Shown here piece after piece: positions 1-8,448 of a stretch of 64,000 bases of DNA (positions are counted from its first letter, which is position 1; each line of letters opens with the position of its first letter). This DNA comes from Candidatus Flexifilum affinis (lineage in GTDB: Bacteria; Chloroflexota; Anaerolineae; Aggregatilineales; Phototrophicaceae). The position numbers and the translations under genes were made by a program. Under the pieces are notes generated by a model. The model was given only the letters and a program-made list of their open reading frames with translations, searched no databases and was not told the DNA's origin. The DNA is taken from assembly GCA_016713325.1 (NCBI GenBank), contig JADJPJ010000093.1:62001-126000 (forward strand), written 5' to 3'.

Positions 1-1635
1 AAGGACGACATTCTGGCCGACTTTGCCCTGGGCGAAGACCTGCGTATGGTCACCTTCCCCGGCGAAGAGGCGCCTCGCCCCTTCACCGAGGATGATATCG
101 TCCTGGCCATCGGCGCCGGCCGCTATGCCCAGCGCTATGTCTACGAAGTGGACACCCGCGAGTACGCCGTCTTCCCCGCCGAGTGGGACACCGTCACCGG
201 CGAATGGCGCCCCTACCGGCTGGCCGACTCCTGGCCGGCCCCTGAGTATGATTTCACCCAGAACTGCGCCGGCTGCCACACCACCGGCCTGGAACTGGAA
301 CGCGGGCGCTGGCAGGATGAGGGCGTGCAGTGCGAAGCCTGCCACGGCCCCGGCGGCGAACATGCCGAAGTCGCCGACGACGCCGGCAGCCGACCGAACG
401 ACGAGGAGCGCGCCGAAATTCACGCCGCCATCGTCATGTCGCCCGACGCGCAGATCTGCGGGCAGTGCCACGTCCAGGGCTCGACGCCCGATCTCAGCCA
501 CACCTTCCCGGTCAACTACTTGCCCGGCGGCGACATGCTCGATGCGGAAGTCTTCCAGATTCCCGAGCGCGACGACCCGGCCACCTTCTATGAAACCGGG
601 CACGGCCGGCTGAACAACATGCAGTTCAACGAGTGGTTTGCGTCAGCCCACTCGCGCTCGCTGGAGACGCTGCTCGAAAGCCCGAATGCCGAAGACGGCT
701 GCCTGACCTGCCACAGTGGCGACACCACCTTCATTCAGCGCATTCTCGGCGTCTACGAAGACGGCGATCTGGAAGGCACGCCACCCGAACTGCCGACCCT
801 CTCCACGGCGCAGTTCGGCGTCACCTGCACCACCTGCCACAGCCCGCATGAGGCCGCCGAGGTCGACTTCCACCTGGTCTCCGAGCCGGACGACCTGTGC
901 GCTGCCTGCCACCAGAACACCGAGCTCATCCAGCCGATCCATCACCCGTCAATGGAGATGTTCCAGGGTCAGACGATGATCGACGGCATCGAAGGGGTTG
1001 CGTCGGCCCACTTCGCCGATGAAAACGGCCCTGGCTGCGTCGACTGTCACATGTCCGGCATGCCGGTGGGCAGCGCGTCGCTGGCCAGCCACCGCTTCCG
1101 ACCGGTCATCCCCGGCGAAGTCGAGGACAGCCCACCCGACGCTTGTAGCGAATGCCACACCGATCTGACCACCGCCGACCTGCAGTCGCTGGTCCTGGAC
1201 ACCCAGACCTCCGTGCGCGGCCGGCTGACCGTAGCCCTTGCCCGCCTGGGGAGCATCACGCCGCCGGAAGAAGGCAGTGATGCCGGCGCTCAGTTCGAAC
1301 GAGTACGCGCCGCGCTGACCTTCATCCAGAACGACGGCAGCCTGGGCGTCCACAACTACCCCTATGTCGACAAGCTGCTGGACAGCGTCTCGACCGATCT
1401 GGCGCAGCTCAGTGTGCCCGGCGCGCTGCTGCAACCGACCGAGGGTCCAGCGCCGACGGCGACTCCGTCGCAGGCCATGCCTATCCCGGTTGGCGTCGAA
1501 TCGCATGTGCGCTCCGGCGCCCGGCCGATGACCCTGATCATCATCGCGATAACCGTCCTGATCTTGCTGCTCGGGACAGCACTGATTTTGCGGCAGGCTC
1601 GGCGGCGGATGCCAGAGCAGGAGGCGGCGCGATGA
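1..1635 (+). CDS. Multiheme c-type cytochrome, membrane-anchored (5' end outside window)
   Basis: The frame is open from base 1, so the gene starts upstream; the first internal ATG at 46 is not the start, because the residues before it match the paralogue at 13690-15306. The visible 544 residues carry eight CXXCH haem sites, several in the cytochrome c554-like context of a CHTTG site followed by CEACHGPG. The paralogue has one more N-terminal site, so nine haems are expected. Unlike that paralogue, this copy ends in a hydrophobic segment (about residues 512-533) followed by Arg residues, which would anchor it outside the membrane. It overlaps the next cytochrome gene by 4 bp (ATGA), implying a translationally coupled respiratory operon. 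The electron donor and acceptor cannot be read from the sequence. Confidence 0.88.
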   Translation, partial: KDDILADFALGEDLRMVTFPGEEAPRPFTEDDIVLAIGAGRYAQRYVYEVDTREYAVFPAEWDTVTGEWRPYRLADSWPAPEYDFTQNCAGCHTTGLELERGRWQDEGVQCEACHGPGGEHAEVADDAGSRPNDEERAEIHAAIVMSPDAQICGQCHVQGSTPDLSHTFPVNYLPGGDMLDAEVFQIPERDDPATFYETGHGRLNNMQFNEWFASAHSRSLETLLESPNAEDGCLTCHSGDTTFIQRILGVYEDGDLEGTPPELPTLSTAQFGVTCTTCHSPHEAAEVDFHLVSEPDDLCAACHQNTELIQPIHHPSMEMFQGQTMIDGIEGVASAHFADENGPGCVDCHMSGMPVGSASLASHRFRPVIPGEVEDSPPDACSECHTDLTTADLQSLVLDTQTSVRGRLTVALARLGSITPPEEGSDAGAQFERVRAALTFIQNDGSLGVHNYPYVDKLLDSVSTDLAQLSVPGALLQPTEGPAPTATPSQAMPIPVGVESHVRSGARPMTLIIIAITVLILLLGTALILRQARRRMPEQEAAR

Positions 1636-2849
1636 TGCCCAAACGACAACGACTGCGAACGATGCTGGGGATTGCCGGGATCCTGTGCCTGCTGATGGGT
1701 GTGTTCGTCAGCCTGACTTTCGCCCAGGATGCGGCGCCAGAAGCGACCGCCGAACAGACGGCCGACTCCGCCAGTTCCAGCGCACCGGTCGCCCCGGAAG
1801 CCACGCCCGAGACGGGAGAGGCGGAAGTCGACGAATCGTCCGACGCCTACTGTCTGCTCTGCCACACCAAGCCCGATCAGGTCTGGAACCTGCCGGGCGG
1901 CGAATCGCTCTCGGTGACCATCGACCCGTCGATCCTGGCCGGCTCGGTGCATGGGGCGGCCAGTTCGGAAGGGCCGCTGGCCTGCGCCGAATGCCACCCG
2001 AACTTCCGCTACCCCCACCCGCTCTCGCTGAGCCAGACGGTGCGCGATTTCCAGGTCGAACGCTACGCCATCTGTCGCGACTGCCATGAGGAACAGTACA
2101 CGCGGGCGCAGGACAGCGTCCATGGCGCGTTTCTGCGCGCCGGCCATCTGGAAGCGGCCACCTGCGTCGACTGCCACGGCGGCCATGACATCCAGACGCC
2201 GGACGAACCGCGCCAGCGCATTTCGCTGACCTGCGGCAACTGCCACGGCGTGATCTTCGAGACCTATCGCACCAGCATCCACGGTTCGGCGCTTATGGGC
2301 GAGAACAATGCCGACGTGCCGACCTGCATCGACTGCCACGGCGTCCATGACATCGGCGACCCGACCAGCGCGTCGTTCCGGGTCTCATCGCCCGAACTGT
2401 GCGCCACCTGCCACGCCGACGCCGAGCTGATGGACAAGTACGACATCAACACCCACGTTTTCGACAGCTACCTGACCGAGTTCCACGGTACGACGGTGGC
2501 CCTCTTCAATGCTGAAGAGCCGGAGCGCGCGACCAACAAGGCCGTCTGCTTCGACTGCCACGGTGTGCATAACATCCAGGCCGTCGACAGCGAAGCAGGC
2601 ACCTCCAGCATCCGTGAAAATCTGCTGACCACCTGCCGCCAGTGCCACCCCGACGCCGGCGCCGACTTCGACTCGGCCTGGATCGGCCATTACCCGGCGA
2701 CGGCGGACACGCACCCGGTCTTCTTCACCGTGAACCGTCTGTATGATGTGCTCATCCCGGCCGCTTTCGGACTCGTCGCCATCGTTATGGGCACGGACCT
2801 GTTCCGCCGCGTTCGCCGGTGGCTCAGCCCCAGGAAGAGGAGCGACTAA
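1632..2849 (+). CDS. Nonaheme c-type cytochrome with C-terminal membrane anchor
   Basis: A 405-residue exported protein: basic N-terminus, hydrophobic segment and an LTFAQ-type signal cleavage site, then an acidic Ala/Glu-rich linker. Nine CXXCH motifs follow, several as CxDCHG-H-DI units typical of cytochrome c3/octahaem-like proteins, with SVHG/SIHG segments that could supply distal His ligands. A transmembrane helix near residues 370-390 ends in an Arg/Lys-rich tail. The start overlaps the previous stop codon; ATGATG allows initiation at 1632 or 1635. It is similar in layout to the protein at 15311-16516. Its position between another multihaem cytochrome and a cytochrome b suggests it passes electrons between the quinone pool and periplasmic partners (inference). 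Confidence 0.9.
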   Translation: MMPKRQRLRTMLGIAGILCLLMGVFVSLTFAQDAAPEATAEQTADSASSSAPVAPEATPETGEAEVDESSDAYCLLCHTKPDQVWNLPGGESLSVTIDPSILAGSVHGAASSEGPLACAECHPNFRYPHPLSLSQTVRDFQVERYAICRDCHEEQYTRAQDSVHGAFLRAGHLEAATCVDCHGGHDIQTPDEPRQRISLTCGNCHGVIFETYRTSIHGSALMGENNADVPTCIDCHGVHDIGDPTSASFRVSSPELCATCHADAELMDKYDINTHVFDSYLTEFHGTTVALFNAEEPERATNKAVCFDCHGVHNIQAVDSEAGTSSIRENLLTTCRQCHPDAGADFDSAWIGHYPATADTHPVFFTVNRLYDVLIPAAFGLVAIVMGTDLFRRVRRWLSPRKRSD

Positions 2850-2851
2850 GC

Positions 2852-3934
2852 ATGGCTGCACGCACAGGGTCTGTAAAGACGGCGCCTGCAACGACAGGGG
2901 CTGAGACTAAAGCTGTGGAGCCGCGCGGTCGAGTCCGGCTCTCTGCCGGCCAGCAGATCGAGCGATTGGTCGTCACCGTCGCGCTGATCGGCCTGGCGCT
3001 GACCGGCCTGGCCCAGCATTACGCCGCGGAGCCGTGGGGGCGTGTGCTGCTCGTCCTGGGTGGCGGCGTCGAGAGCATACGCATCCTGCACCGCTTCTTC
3101 GCCGTCCTGTTCATTGTCGAAGCCGTCTATCACGTCCTGGCGGTGGCCTACCGGGCCTTCGTTCTGGGACGCTCCTGGGTCATGCTGCCCCGCCTGCGCG
3201 ACTTCGCCGATCTGGTCCGGCAGGTGGCGATCAACCTCGGCATCCGACGCGGCCAGGCCACGTCGAACTACCGCTTCGCCCTCAAGATCGAATACATAGT
3301 GCTGGTCATCGGCGCGATCATCCTGATCCTCACCGGCCTGGCGCTCTGGAACCCGATCGCCGTGACCAGCGCGCTGCCCGGCGAGACCATCCCGATCGCC
3401 CGCAGCCTGCACGCCGACCATGCCCTGTTCACCATCGTAGCCCTGGTCATGCTGCGCCTGGGCATCGTGCTGCTCTGGCATCCCAGCCGCGCCGCCCTCT
3501 TCGCAGAGAGCGAGGCGGCAGCCAAACCGGCCCCGCAGGGCCGGCGGAACACCTTCCTCGTCGTGGCGGCAGTCCTCGCCGTGATCGTCGCGGGCGGGTT
3601 GTATCTCTTCCTGAGTGGCGAGCAGACGGCCATCACCACCGTGCCGCGCCAGGAGGCGATCATCTTCGCGCCGGACGCCATGCCCGAGAGCGGCGACGCG
3701 CATATCGGCGAGGTGCTGTGGAACACCACGCGCTGCGCCTTCTGCCACGGCGCCGACGGTCTGGGCGGCGCCAAGCAGGAACCGGCCGTCCGCGGGCGCG
3801 CCGATCTGACCTTCGAGGCCTTCGTGGAGCAGGTGCGCATCGGCCGCGGCGATATGCCCTCCTTCACCCATGAAGAACTGCCCGACGGCTATCTGGTCCA
3901 CCTCTGGGCCTGGGTCCAGGAGCCGGCGAGCTAA
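2852..3934 (+). CDS. Cytochrome b561/FdhG-like membrane protein fused to cytochrome c
   Basis: Start chosen at ATG 2852, just after the upstream TAA and behind GAAGAGGAGC, rather than the in-frame codon at 2819 inside the previous gene. The N-terminal part (about residues 30-230) has four hydrophobic helices with spaced His residues (LHRFF, VYHVL, LHADHA, LLWHPS), as in dihaem cytochrome b subunits of formate dehydrogenase or Ni-Fe hydrogenase. A fifth helix (about 240-262) leads to a C-terminal class I cytochrome c domain with one CAFCH site and a likely Met ligand in DMPSF. The fusion would take electrons from quinol at the b haems and deliver them to its own c haem and to the two multihaem proteins of the operon. 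Direction of flow is inferred. Confidence 0.85.
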   Translation: MAARTGSVKTAPATTGAETKAVEPRGRVRLSAGQQIERLVVTVALIGLALTGLAQHYAAEPWGRVLLVLGGGVESIRILHRFFAVLFIVEAVYHVLAVAYRAFVLGRSWVMLPRLRDFADLVRQVAINLGIRRGQATSNYRFALKIEYIVLVIGAIILILTGLALWNPIAVTSALPGETIPIARSLHADHALFTIVALVMLRLGIVLLWHPSRAALFAESEAAAKPAPQGRRNTFLVVAAVLAVIVAGGLYLFLSGEQTAITTVPRQEAIIFAPDAMPESGDAHIGEVLWNTTRCAFCHGADGLGGAKQEPAVRGRADLTFEAFVEQVRIGRGDMPSFTHEELPDGYLVHLWAWVQEPAS

Positions 3935-3962
3935 TCCACGCAGCTGCATTCAACGTGACGCG

Positions 3963-3993
3963 AACGCTCACTCCGGACGGGGTGGGCGTTTTT
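3963..3993 (+). terminator. Rho-independent terminator of the first cytochrome operon
   Basis: A 9-bp stem (3963-3971 with 3982-3990, one G-T pair) and a 10-base loop are followed by a run of five T that begins at the end of the stem. It lies 29 bp after the stop of the cytochrome b/c fusion. Confidence 0.75.
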
Positions 3994-4103
3994 GTTGGTC
4001 AGCGGCTCTTGCGTTCCTTTTCCAGACCCCTTCATCTGTAGTGTAGACGCGGCAGACAAGCTCGATAGCGAATGGGCAGGTCAGCGCCAGCCGACGCTCT
4101 GCC

Positions 4104-4688
4104 TCAAGCGCCGGCCGAGAGTAGAAGGCTCTCCTGCAATACCCCGCGCCGGATGCGGTGGAAGTACGCCGCCATTTGTTCCGGGGTATACACGATGTGC
4201 TTTTCTATCCACCACATCATGAGGTCGATCTCGGATACAGCCAGAACCGTCGCGACGACATCAACCGGGACCTTGAACCGAAGGCCAGAAAATGTGACCT
4301 GCAGGTGCACTGCAATGTGTTGGGCGCTGTCATCACGCTGTTGACGAAAAATAACATCGGAGTCTTTGCCGAAATATACCATCCTCAGTTGATCGAGGGT
4401 GGCCCAGTGATGGGCATAGACAGCGACCATCCGCTCAGGCGGATCCTCAGCGAGCAGCTCGGCACGTGTGAGCGGTGGACCGGCGATACGAGCCACTTCC
4501 GCCCGATGGGCATGGTGATAAAGATCCTCTTTGCTCCTGTAATGGAGGTAGAAGGTCGTACGGCCCACACCAGCCCGATCGGTAACGTCCTGGATCGTGA
4601 CGAGATCGTAGTCACGCGACTGAAGTAGTTCCAGCAGAGCTTTCTGCAGCAGTTCACGGGTGCGACGCACCCGCCTGTCCTCATCCAT
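4104..4688 (-). CDS. TetR family transcriptional regulator
   Basis: 194 residues. The N-terminal 60 residues form a TetR DNA-binding domain: RRTRELLQKALLELL helix 1, then the helix-turn-helix around residues 31-50 with the TTFYLHYRSKEDL signature. The C-terminal region is a helical ligand-binding domain of the kind found in the TetR C-terminal 7/33 groups; its ligand is unknown. It is divergent from the membrane-protein gene at 4807, with two inverted repeats in the 118-bp gap, so it most likely represses that neighbour and itself. No strong ribosome-binding site precedes ATG 4688, but the start fits family length. Confidence 0.88.
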   Translation of the reverse strand: MDEDRRVRRTRELLQKALLELLQSRDYDLVTIQDVTDRAGVGRTTFYLHYRSKEDLYHHAHRAEVARIAGPPLTRAELLAEDPPERMVAVYAHHWATLDQLRMVYFGKDSDVIFRQQRDDSAQHIAVHLQVTFSGLRFKVPVDVVATVLAVSEIDLMMWWIEKHIVYTPEQMAAYFHRIRRGVLQESLLLSAGA

Positions 4689-4691
4689 GGC

Positions 4692-4715
4692 TGAACACTT
4701 CGCTCTTCTTGTTCA
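4692..4715. promoter_or_regulatory. Inverted repeat TGAACA-N12-TGTTCA upstream of tetR-like gene
   Basis: Perfect 6-bp arms at 4692-4697 and 4710-4715, ending 4 bp outside the start of the TetR gene. A candidate autoregulatory site; its arms differ from the palindrome at 4760, so they may bind different proteins. Confidence 0.35.
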
Positions 4716-4759
4716 CTATCAGACAAACCTGCCGCCGTGTTTATTGGAGTCCAAAGCGC

Positions 4760-4780
4760 TCAGACTTATTGTAAGACTGA
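4760..4780. promoter_or_regulatory. Candidate TetR operator palindrome
   Basis: A 21-bp sequence centred on 4770 with 8 of 10 base pairs symmetric (TCAGaCTTA / TAAGaCTGA). It is placed between the divergent TetR and membrane-protein genes. Size, position and symmetry fit a TetR-dimer operator; binding is inferred. Confidence 0.5.
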
Positions 4781-4806
4781 CGTTGCGTTCAGAAAGGTAG
4801 TTCACG

Positions 4807-5490
4807 ATGACCGTTGTACAGACCCGGATACTGGCACCTCAAACCACCACCCAAAAAACCGCTCCCAAGGGGCGCCTGTGGACCGGCCTTGCCCTGATTG
4901 TGTTTCCGATTCTATCCGTTTTCATCTATGCATCGCACCCCAACCTATTGAGTCTGCAGCCGGTCCACGGGGTGGATGACTGGATTGCAGAGTGGCATGG
5001 CAACACGCTGCTTCATATCTCTCACGTCCTGATGCTGCTGTGCGTGCCTCTGCTGATCGCGATCAGTGTCGAGTTGATGACGATGCTGCGTGCGAAGGGT
5101 CGGCGCTACGGCTTCGCCGGCGGGATACTCGCAGTGGTCGGGGCGACCTTTCTGGCAGCGGACAAAGGGGCGCTGTGTCTGGTGACCAGCGCACTCGATA
5201 CCCTGTCGGCAGCAGAATTCGAGCAGATCTACCCGGCCATTGTCGCCATCAAAGGGATGCAGGGCTGGCTGTGGCTCGTCTACGGGCTGGTACTTCTGCC
5301 GATCGGTTTCGTCATCATGGGACTTGGCCTCTACCGCACTGCCATCCTCCCGCGATGGCAGTCTGGGCTGCTCATCGTCGGTTCGGCACTCCTGCTCAAC
5401 CCGGATATCGAGCTCATCAGCGTTGTCGCCTCGTGTCTGCTGGCGGCAGCCCTGGTGCCACTGGGCGTGCAGCGTATTCGTAAGGCGTAG
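4807..5490 (+). CDS. Six-helix integral membrane protein of unknown function
   Basis: 227 residues with about six hydrophobic segments (roughly 25-43, 66-88, 100-120, 150-175, 180-200, 203-220), and no signal-peptide cleavage site or catalytic motif that I recognise. AAAGG lies upstream of ATG 4807. The divergent TetR gene and the palindrome at 4760 suggest this is the regulated target, so its substrate may be the regulator's ligand. It could be a small stress-response membrane protein (DUF4386-like proteins have a similar layout), but I cannot assign a family with confidence. Confidence 0.7.
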   Translation: MTVVQTRILAPQTTTQKTAPKGRLWTGLALIVFPILSVFIYASHPNLLSLQPVHGVDDWIAEWHGNTLLHISHVLMLLCVPLLIAISVELMTMLRAKGRRYGFAGGILAVVGATFLAADKGALCLVTSALDTLSAAEFEQIYPAIVAIKGMQGWLWLVYGLVLLPIGFVIMGLGLYRTAILPRWQSGLLIVGSALLLNPDIELISVVASCLLAAALVPLGVQRIRKA

Positions 5491-5929
5491 CCGTTGGTCC
5501 TCGACACAGGGCACCAAATGGGCTCAGTCAGGCACTAGACTGCGGCAGCGTGCCTGTGACTCAGGCGCTCGACACGGAGGGCTGTCTTGACGCACAGCGC
5601 AATCACTGTTCAAGCAGGGCGCGCCGCCAACTGCCGGGGCCTGGTTCTCCCAGGCGATCGAGTGGCGCAGCGTGCGGGCGCTGTCATCCGATGAACGCCG
5701 CGTTTCCCACTGGTTAACAGTATACTCATCAACAATGGCCTGACCGAGGCAAGCGGCTGGAAAGATGCTCGGCCGTTATCGTCTCAGCCGGAAGGTCTCA
5801 GCCGGAGAGGCGGTGCAAGCTGCCGCTCCCTATACAAAGAAAACGGCCGGGTGCAGGGGCGCCCGGCCGTTTTCTCAAAGAAAGCAGCGCCCCTCTTGCG
5901 AAGGCCGCCGCCATTATCGTTGCGGGGTG
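5491..5929. other. Gene-free stretch of 439 bp
   Basis: Lies between the 3' ends of a plus-strand and a minus-strand gene. The only clear element is the strong hairpin at 5840-5873. The short open frame at 5765-6010 has no ribosome-binding site, runs through the terminator and into the cytochrome gene, and looks spurious. Confidence 0.5.
5840..5873 (-). terminator. Strong terminator of the decaheme cytochrome gene
   Basis: A perfect 12-bp stem (5840-5851 with 5862-5873; AAAACGGCCGGG arm) with a 10-base loop and A/T ends on both sides. It sits 57 bp past the stop of the minus-strand gene and can work in both directions. Confidence 0.85.
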
Positions 5930-8083
5930 CTATTCCGCGCCACCATCGGTCACCGGAGCGCGCGTGTACGCCGACACGTCGCCGCCAATGGCCTCAAGGC
6001 TGTCGTATAGCACCTGGAGGATGAAGTCCGGATTGTGCGCGAAGGCGCCCGGATCCTTCTGCACGTACTGGTAGTTGTACGCAGCGCGCAGCAGGTTCGG
6101 CGTCCAGCTCACAAACCGGTTGTCACTGTTGACTTCGTCGGCATCCGTCACGCCATCGCCATTGGTGTCGATGAAGAAGTACGGGTGCGAGTGCGAGTCA
6201 TAGACGAGACCCGTGCCCACCGTTTCGGTCGCATAAGCCTGGATCGCGACATAAAGCGCATCTTCCAGACCCATGATCTCGTCACGGATCGGCTCTTCCG
6301 CGTCGCCGTTGCCGTTGTAGTCGATCAGATCGACGTCTTCGAGCATACGGATCGACAGAACATCTTCCGGTTCCTCGACCTCTTCGTGGCAGTCTTCGCA
6401 TTCACCGATGCGGATCGTGCCAGTGTGCGGGCGGTGGCAGCCGGTGCAGGTGTTCGGCGCATCTTCCGCGTGCCAGTTGCGGCCGTTGTATTCCTTGTCC
6501 GCAAACAGGTAGGCGCCCTGCGCCTCGGCGCCGAAGATCGACGCGCCGGCGGCGAAGTAGTGCACGTTGCGGAAGGTCAGCCGTTCGGAGATTTCATCGT
6601 CGCCCACGCCGGCAGTACGGATTGCGTTGTTGACGCTGACCGTAGACTCGCGGCCCTGGTGGCAGGCCAGGCAGAGGTTGCTCTCGTCGTTCTCTTCGAA
6701 CGCGAGGCGCGCCCCACTGGGGAACGTCACCGTGGCAATTTCATGGACCGTGAAGTCGGACAGGCTGGTGTGGCAAGTGCGGCATTCCAGACCCTGGCTG
6801 ACCGGCTCGGCAATGTTGGCGCCGTTATGCAGCCAGACATTCAGGCCGTTTGCTGAGTGGCAGCGCGCGCAGGTCCCCGGGATCTCGCCCTCGGCATCCC
6901 AGTGACGGAAGGCCTCAACCGTCGGGTTGAAGTGCATCGGGGCGTCACGGACGACAAAGGCCGTGTCGACCGGCTCGGCAAGCTGTTCATTCAGCGACGC
7001 AATGCTGTCGTACAGCAGTTCCAGGATGTACTGCGGATTGTGCGCGAACGCGCCCGGATCCTTGGCCGACACCTGGTAGTTGTAAGCCGCCTGGAGCAGA
7101 CGCGCCGTGTACGCCGGGTAGGCATCCGCTTCGTCGGCATCCGCCTCGCCATTGTCATTGGCGTCCAGCATGAAGTACGGGTAGCGATGCGCGTCGTAGG
7201 CGATCGACTGGCCGGCAACGTTGGCTGCGTAGGCCTGGATAGCCTCCATCAGCAGTTCCTGCATGCCCTCGATCTCGCCCGCGATACCTTCGTTGTCGTC
7301 GTCATCGCCGTCGAAATCGACATCCGACCCCTGCATGCGAATGTCGCGCAGGTCGTCGACGCTCTCGACATCTTCATGGCATTCCGCGCACTGCTCGATC
7401 TTGACTTCGAGGGTGTGCGGGTTGTGGCAGTCCGCGCACGTCGTGTAGCCGGGCACGTGCTGATTGCGGCCCATGTAGACCTGGCCCTCATACTGATACC
7501 CACCGCGCGCCGCGCCGCCATAGAGCGTCGCTGCTGCCGCGTAGTAGTGGATATTCATGAAGCGCGCTTCGGCGTTCGGCGTATCCGGGCTTTCCAGCAT
7601 GCCCAGGTTCGTCAGGCTGGCGTTGACGCTGTCGGTCGACGCACGGCCCTGGTGGCAGACCATGCAGCGTGCCGAGTCGCCCGTCTCGCCCAGTTCCACA
7701 CCGGACGGGAAGACGACGGATGTCAACTGAGTAGCCGTCGGCGCGTGGCAGGCGTCGCAGGTCACCGTCGTGCCGACCGGGATCGCTTCGTCTTCGACCG
7801 AGCCGAACTCAGAACCATCTGCGCCCACGAAATCACGATACCCAGGCGTCGAATGGCACTTCGCGCAGTCGGCTTCTACGATACCTTCGTCATTCCAGTG
7901 ATTGAAGGCTTCGGCCTCGGTGTCGTTATGCGGCGAATCGACCCAGGCCTGATAGTATTCCGCCAGGAACGGCGGCTCTTCGGCCCCAGCTTCCTGCGCG
8001 ATGGCGGGAGTCTGGTCCAACAGAAGGAATCCTGCGGCCACGAACAGGACGCCTGCTAAAACAAGTAAGTAGCTTTTCCTCAT
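5930..8083 (-). CDS. Exported decaheme cytochrome c built from two pentaheme repeats with Ca-binding-like loops
   Basis: 717 residues with a Sec signal (cleavage after PAIAQ) and no membrane anchor. Ten CXXCH motifs fall in two groups of five (CAKCH, CDACH, CMVCH, CADCH, CAECH; then CARCH, CRTCH, CLACH, CTGCH, CEDCH). The two halves of about 330 residues share order and flanking motifs such as EAFNHWNDEG / EAFRHWDAEG and KDPGAFAHNP, showing an internal duplication. Each half also carries EF-hand-like acidic loops (DANDNGEADADE, DTNGDGVTDADE). It is probably periplasmic or cell-surface and may store or pass electrons; calcium binding is predicted only. It is transcribed alone: terminators lie on both sides. 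Related EF-hand-type multihaem proteins are known from Chloroflexota. Confidence 0.9.
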   Translation of the reverse strand: MRKSYLLVLAGVLFVAAGFLLLDQTPAIAQEAGAEEPPFLAEYYQAWVDSPHNDTEAEAFNHWNDEGIVEADCAKCHSTPGYRDFVGADGSEFGSVEDEAIPVGTTVTCDACHAPTATQLTSVVFPSGVELGETGDSARCMVCHQGRASTDSVNASLTNLGMLESPDTPNAEARFMNIHYYAAAATLYGGAARGGYQYEGQVYMGRNQHVPGYTTCADCHNPHTLEVKIEQCAECHEDVESVDDLRDIRMQGSDVDFDGDDDDNEGIAGEIEGMQELLMEAIQAYAANVAGQSIAYDAHRYPYFMLDANDNGEADADEADAYPAYTARLLQAAYNYQVSAKDPGAFAHNPQYILELLYDSIASLNEQLAEPVDTAFVVRDAPMHFNPTVEAFRHWDAEGEIPGTCARCHSANGLNVWLHNGANIAEPVSQGLECRTCHTSLSDFTVHEIATVTFPSGARLAFEENDESNLCLACHQGRESTVSVNNAIRTAGVGDDEISERLTFRNVHYFAAGASIFGAEAQGAYLFADKEYNGRNWHAEDAPNTCTGCHRPHTGTIRIGECEDCHEEVEEPEDVLSIRMLEDVDLIDYNGNGDAEEPIRDEIMGLEDALYVAIQAYATETVGTGLVYDSHSHPYFFIDTNGDGVTDADEVNSDNRFVSWTPNLLRAAYNYQYVQKDPGAFAHNPDFILQVLYDSLEAIGGDVSAYTRAPVTDGGAE

Positions 8084-8228
8084 GTTCCTCTCCTTTCAGG
8101 ATCGGACCCGATGCATACACTCATCGCCTGCTGTCGCGCGCCCCTGCATCACCGCCCGGCGCAGGCACCTTACACTCGATCTGCTCTTGTGGCGGAGCAT
8201 CCCTTGGACCTTATTGTCACACCGCCCC

Positions 8229-8240
8229 CGGTTTAAACCG
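8229..8240. promoter_or_regulatory. Perfect 12-bp palindrome upstream of decaheme cytochrome
   Basis: CGGTTTAAACCG, 146 bp upstream of the cytochrome start, next to the TCCGCAG repeats. It may be a dimeric regulator site; no regulator can be named. Confidence 0.35.
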
Positions 8241-8244
8241 TCAA

Positions 8245-8293
8245 TCCGCAGGATGATTTCGAGTCATTCCGCAGAATGAATCCTATTCCGCAG
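8245..8293. repeat. Three direct repeats of TCCGCAG
   Basis: Copies at 8245-8251, 8268-8274 and 8287-8293. Flanks are partly shared (AATCCGCAGGA, ATTCCGCAGAA, ATTCCGCAGGG), and the middle copy is also an inverted repeat (CATTC-CGCA-GAATG). Starts are 23 and 19 bp apart, about two helical turns, as for cooperative regulator sites. Confidence 0.4.
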
Positions 8294-8370
8294 GGAAAAA
8301 TGGCCTCTGTCAGCTATCGTTATGAGGCGCAGAGGACTATGCCGGGCGTACCGTGCACGCAAGCGCAAAT

Positions 8371-8402
8371 AAAAAGGCGCGGGTTCACGTCCGCGCCCTT
8401 TT
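8371..8402 (-). terminator. Terminator of the cytochrome lipoprotein gene
   Basis: GC-rich 7-bp stem (GGCGCGG / CCGCGCC) extended by an A4/T4 pair around one mismatch, 8-base loop, placed 47 bp past the stop of the minus-strand gene ending at 8449. Confidence 0.7.
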
Positions 8403-8448
8403 CATTATCCCTTGTCGTCTGGAGTGCTAATCGCCGAAGCTCGCTCCG

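Larger units (their letters stand above)
8084..8448. other. 365-bp intergenic region with repeats and a terminator
   Basis: Between two minus-strand cytochrome genes. It holds the terminator at 8371-8402, three TCCGCAG repeats at 8245-8293 and a perfect 12-bp palindrome (CGGTTTAAACCG, 8229-8240). The promoter of the decaheme gene must lie in 8084-8370, but I see no convincing -35/-10 pair. Confidence 0.5.

Noticed and set aside
5765..6010. 81-codon plus-strand frame
   Set aside because: Passes through a terminator hairpin, overlaps the end of the cytochrome gene and has no ribosome-binding site.
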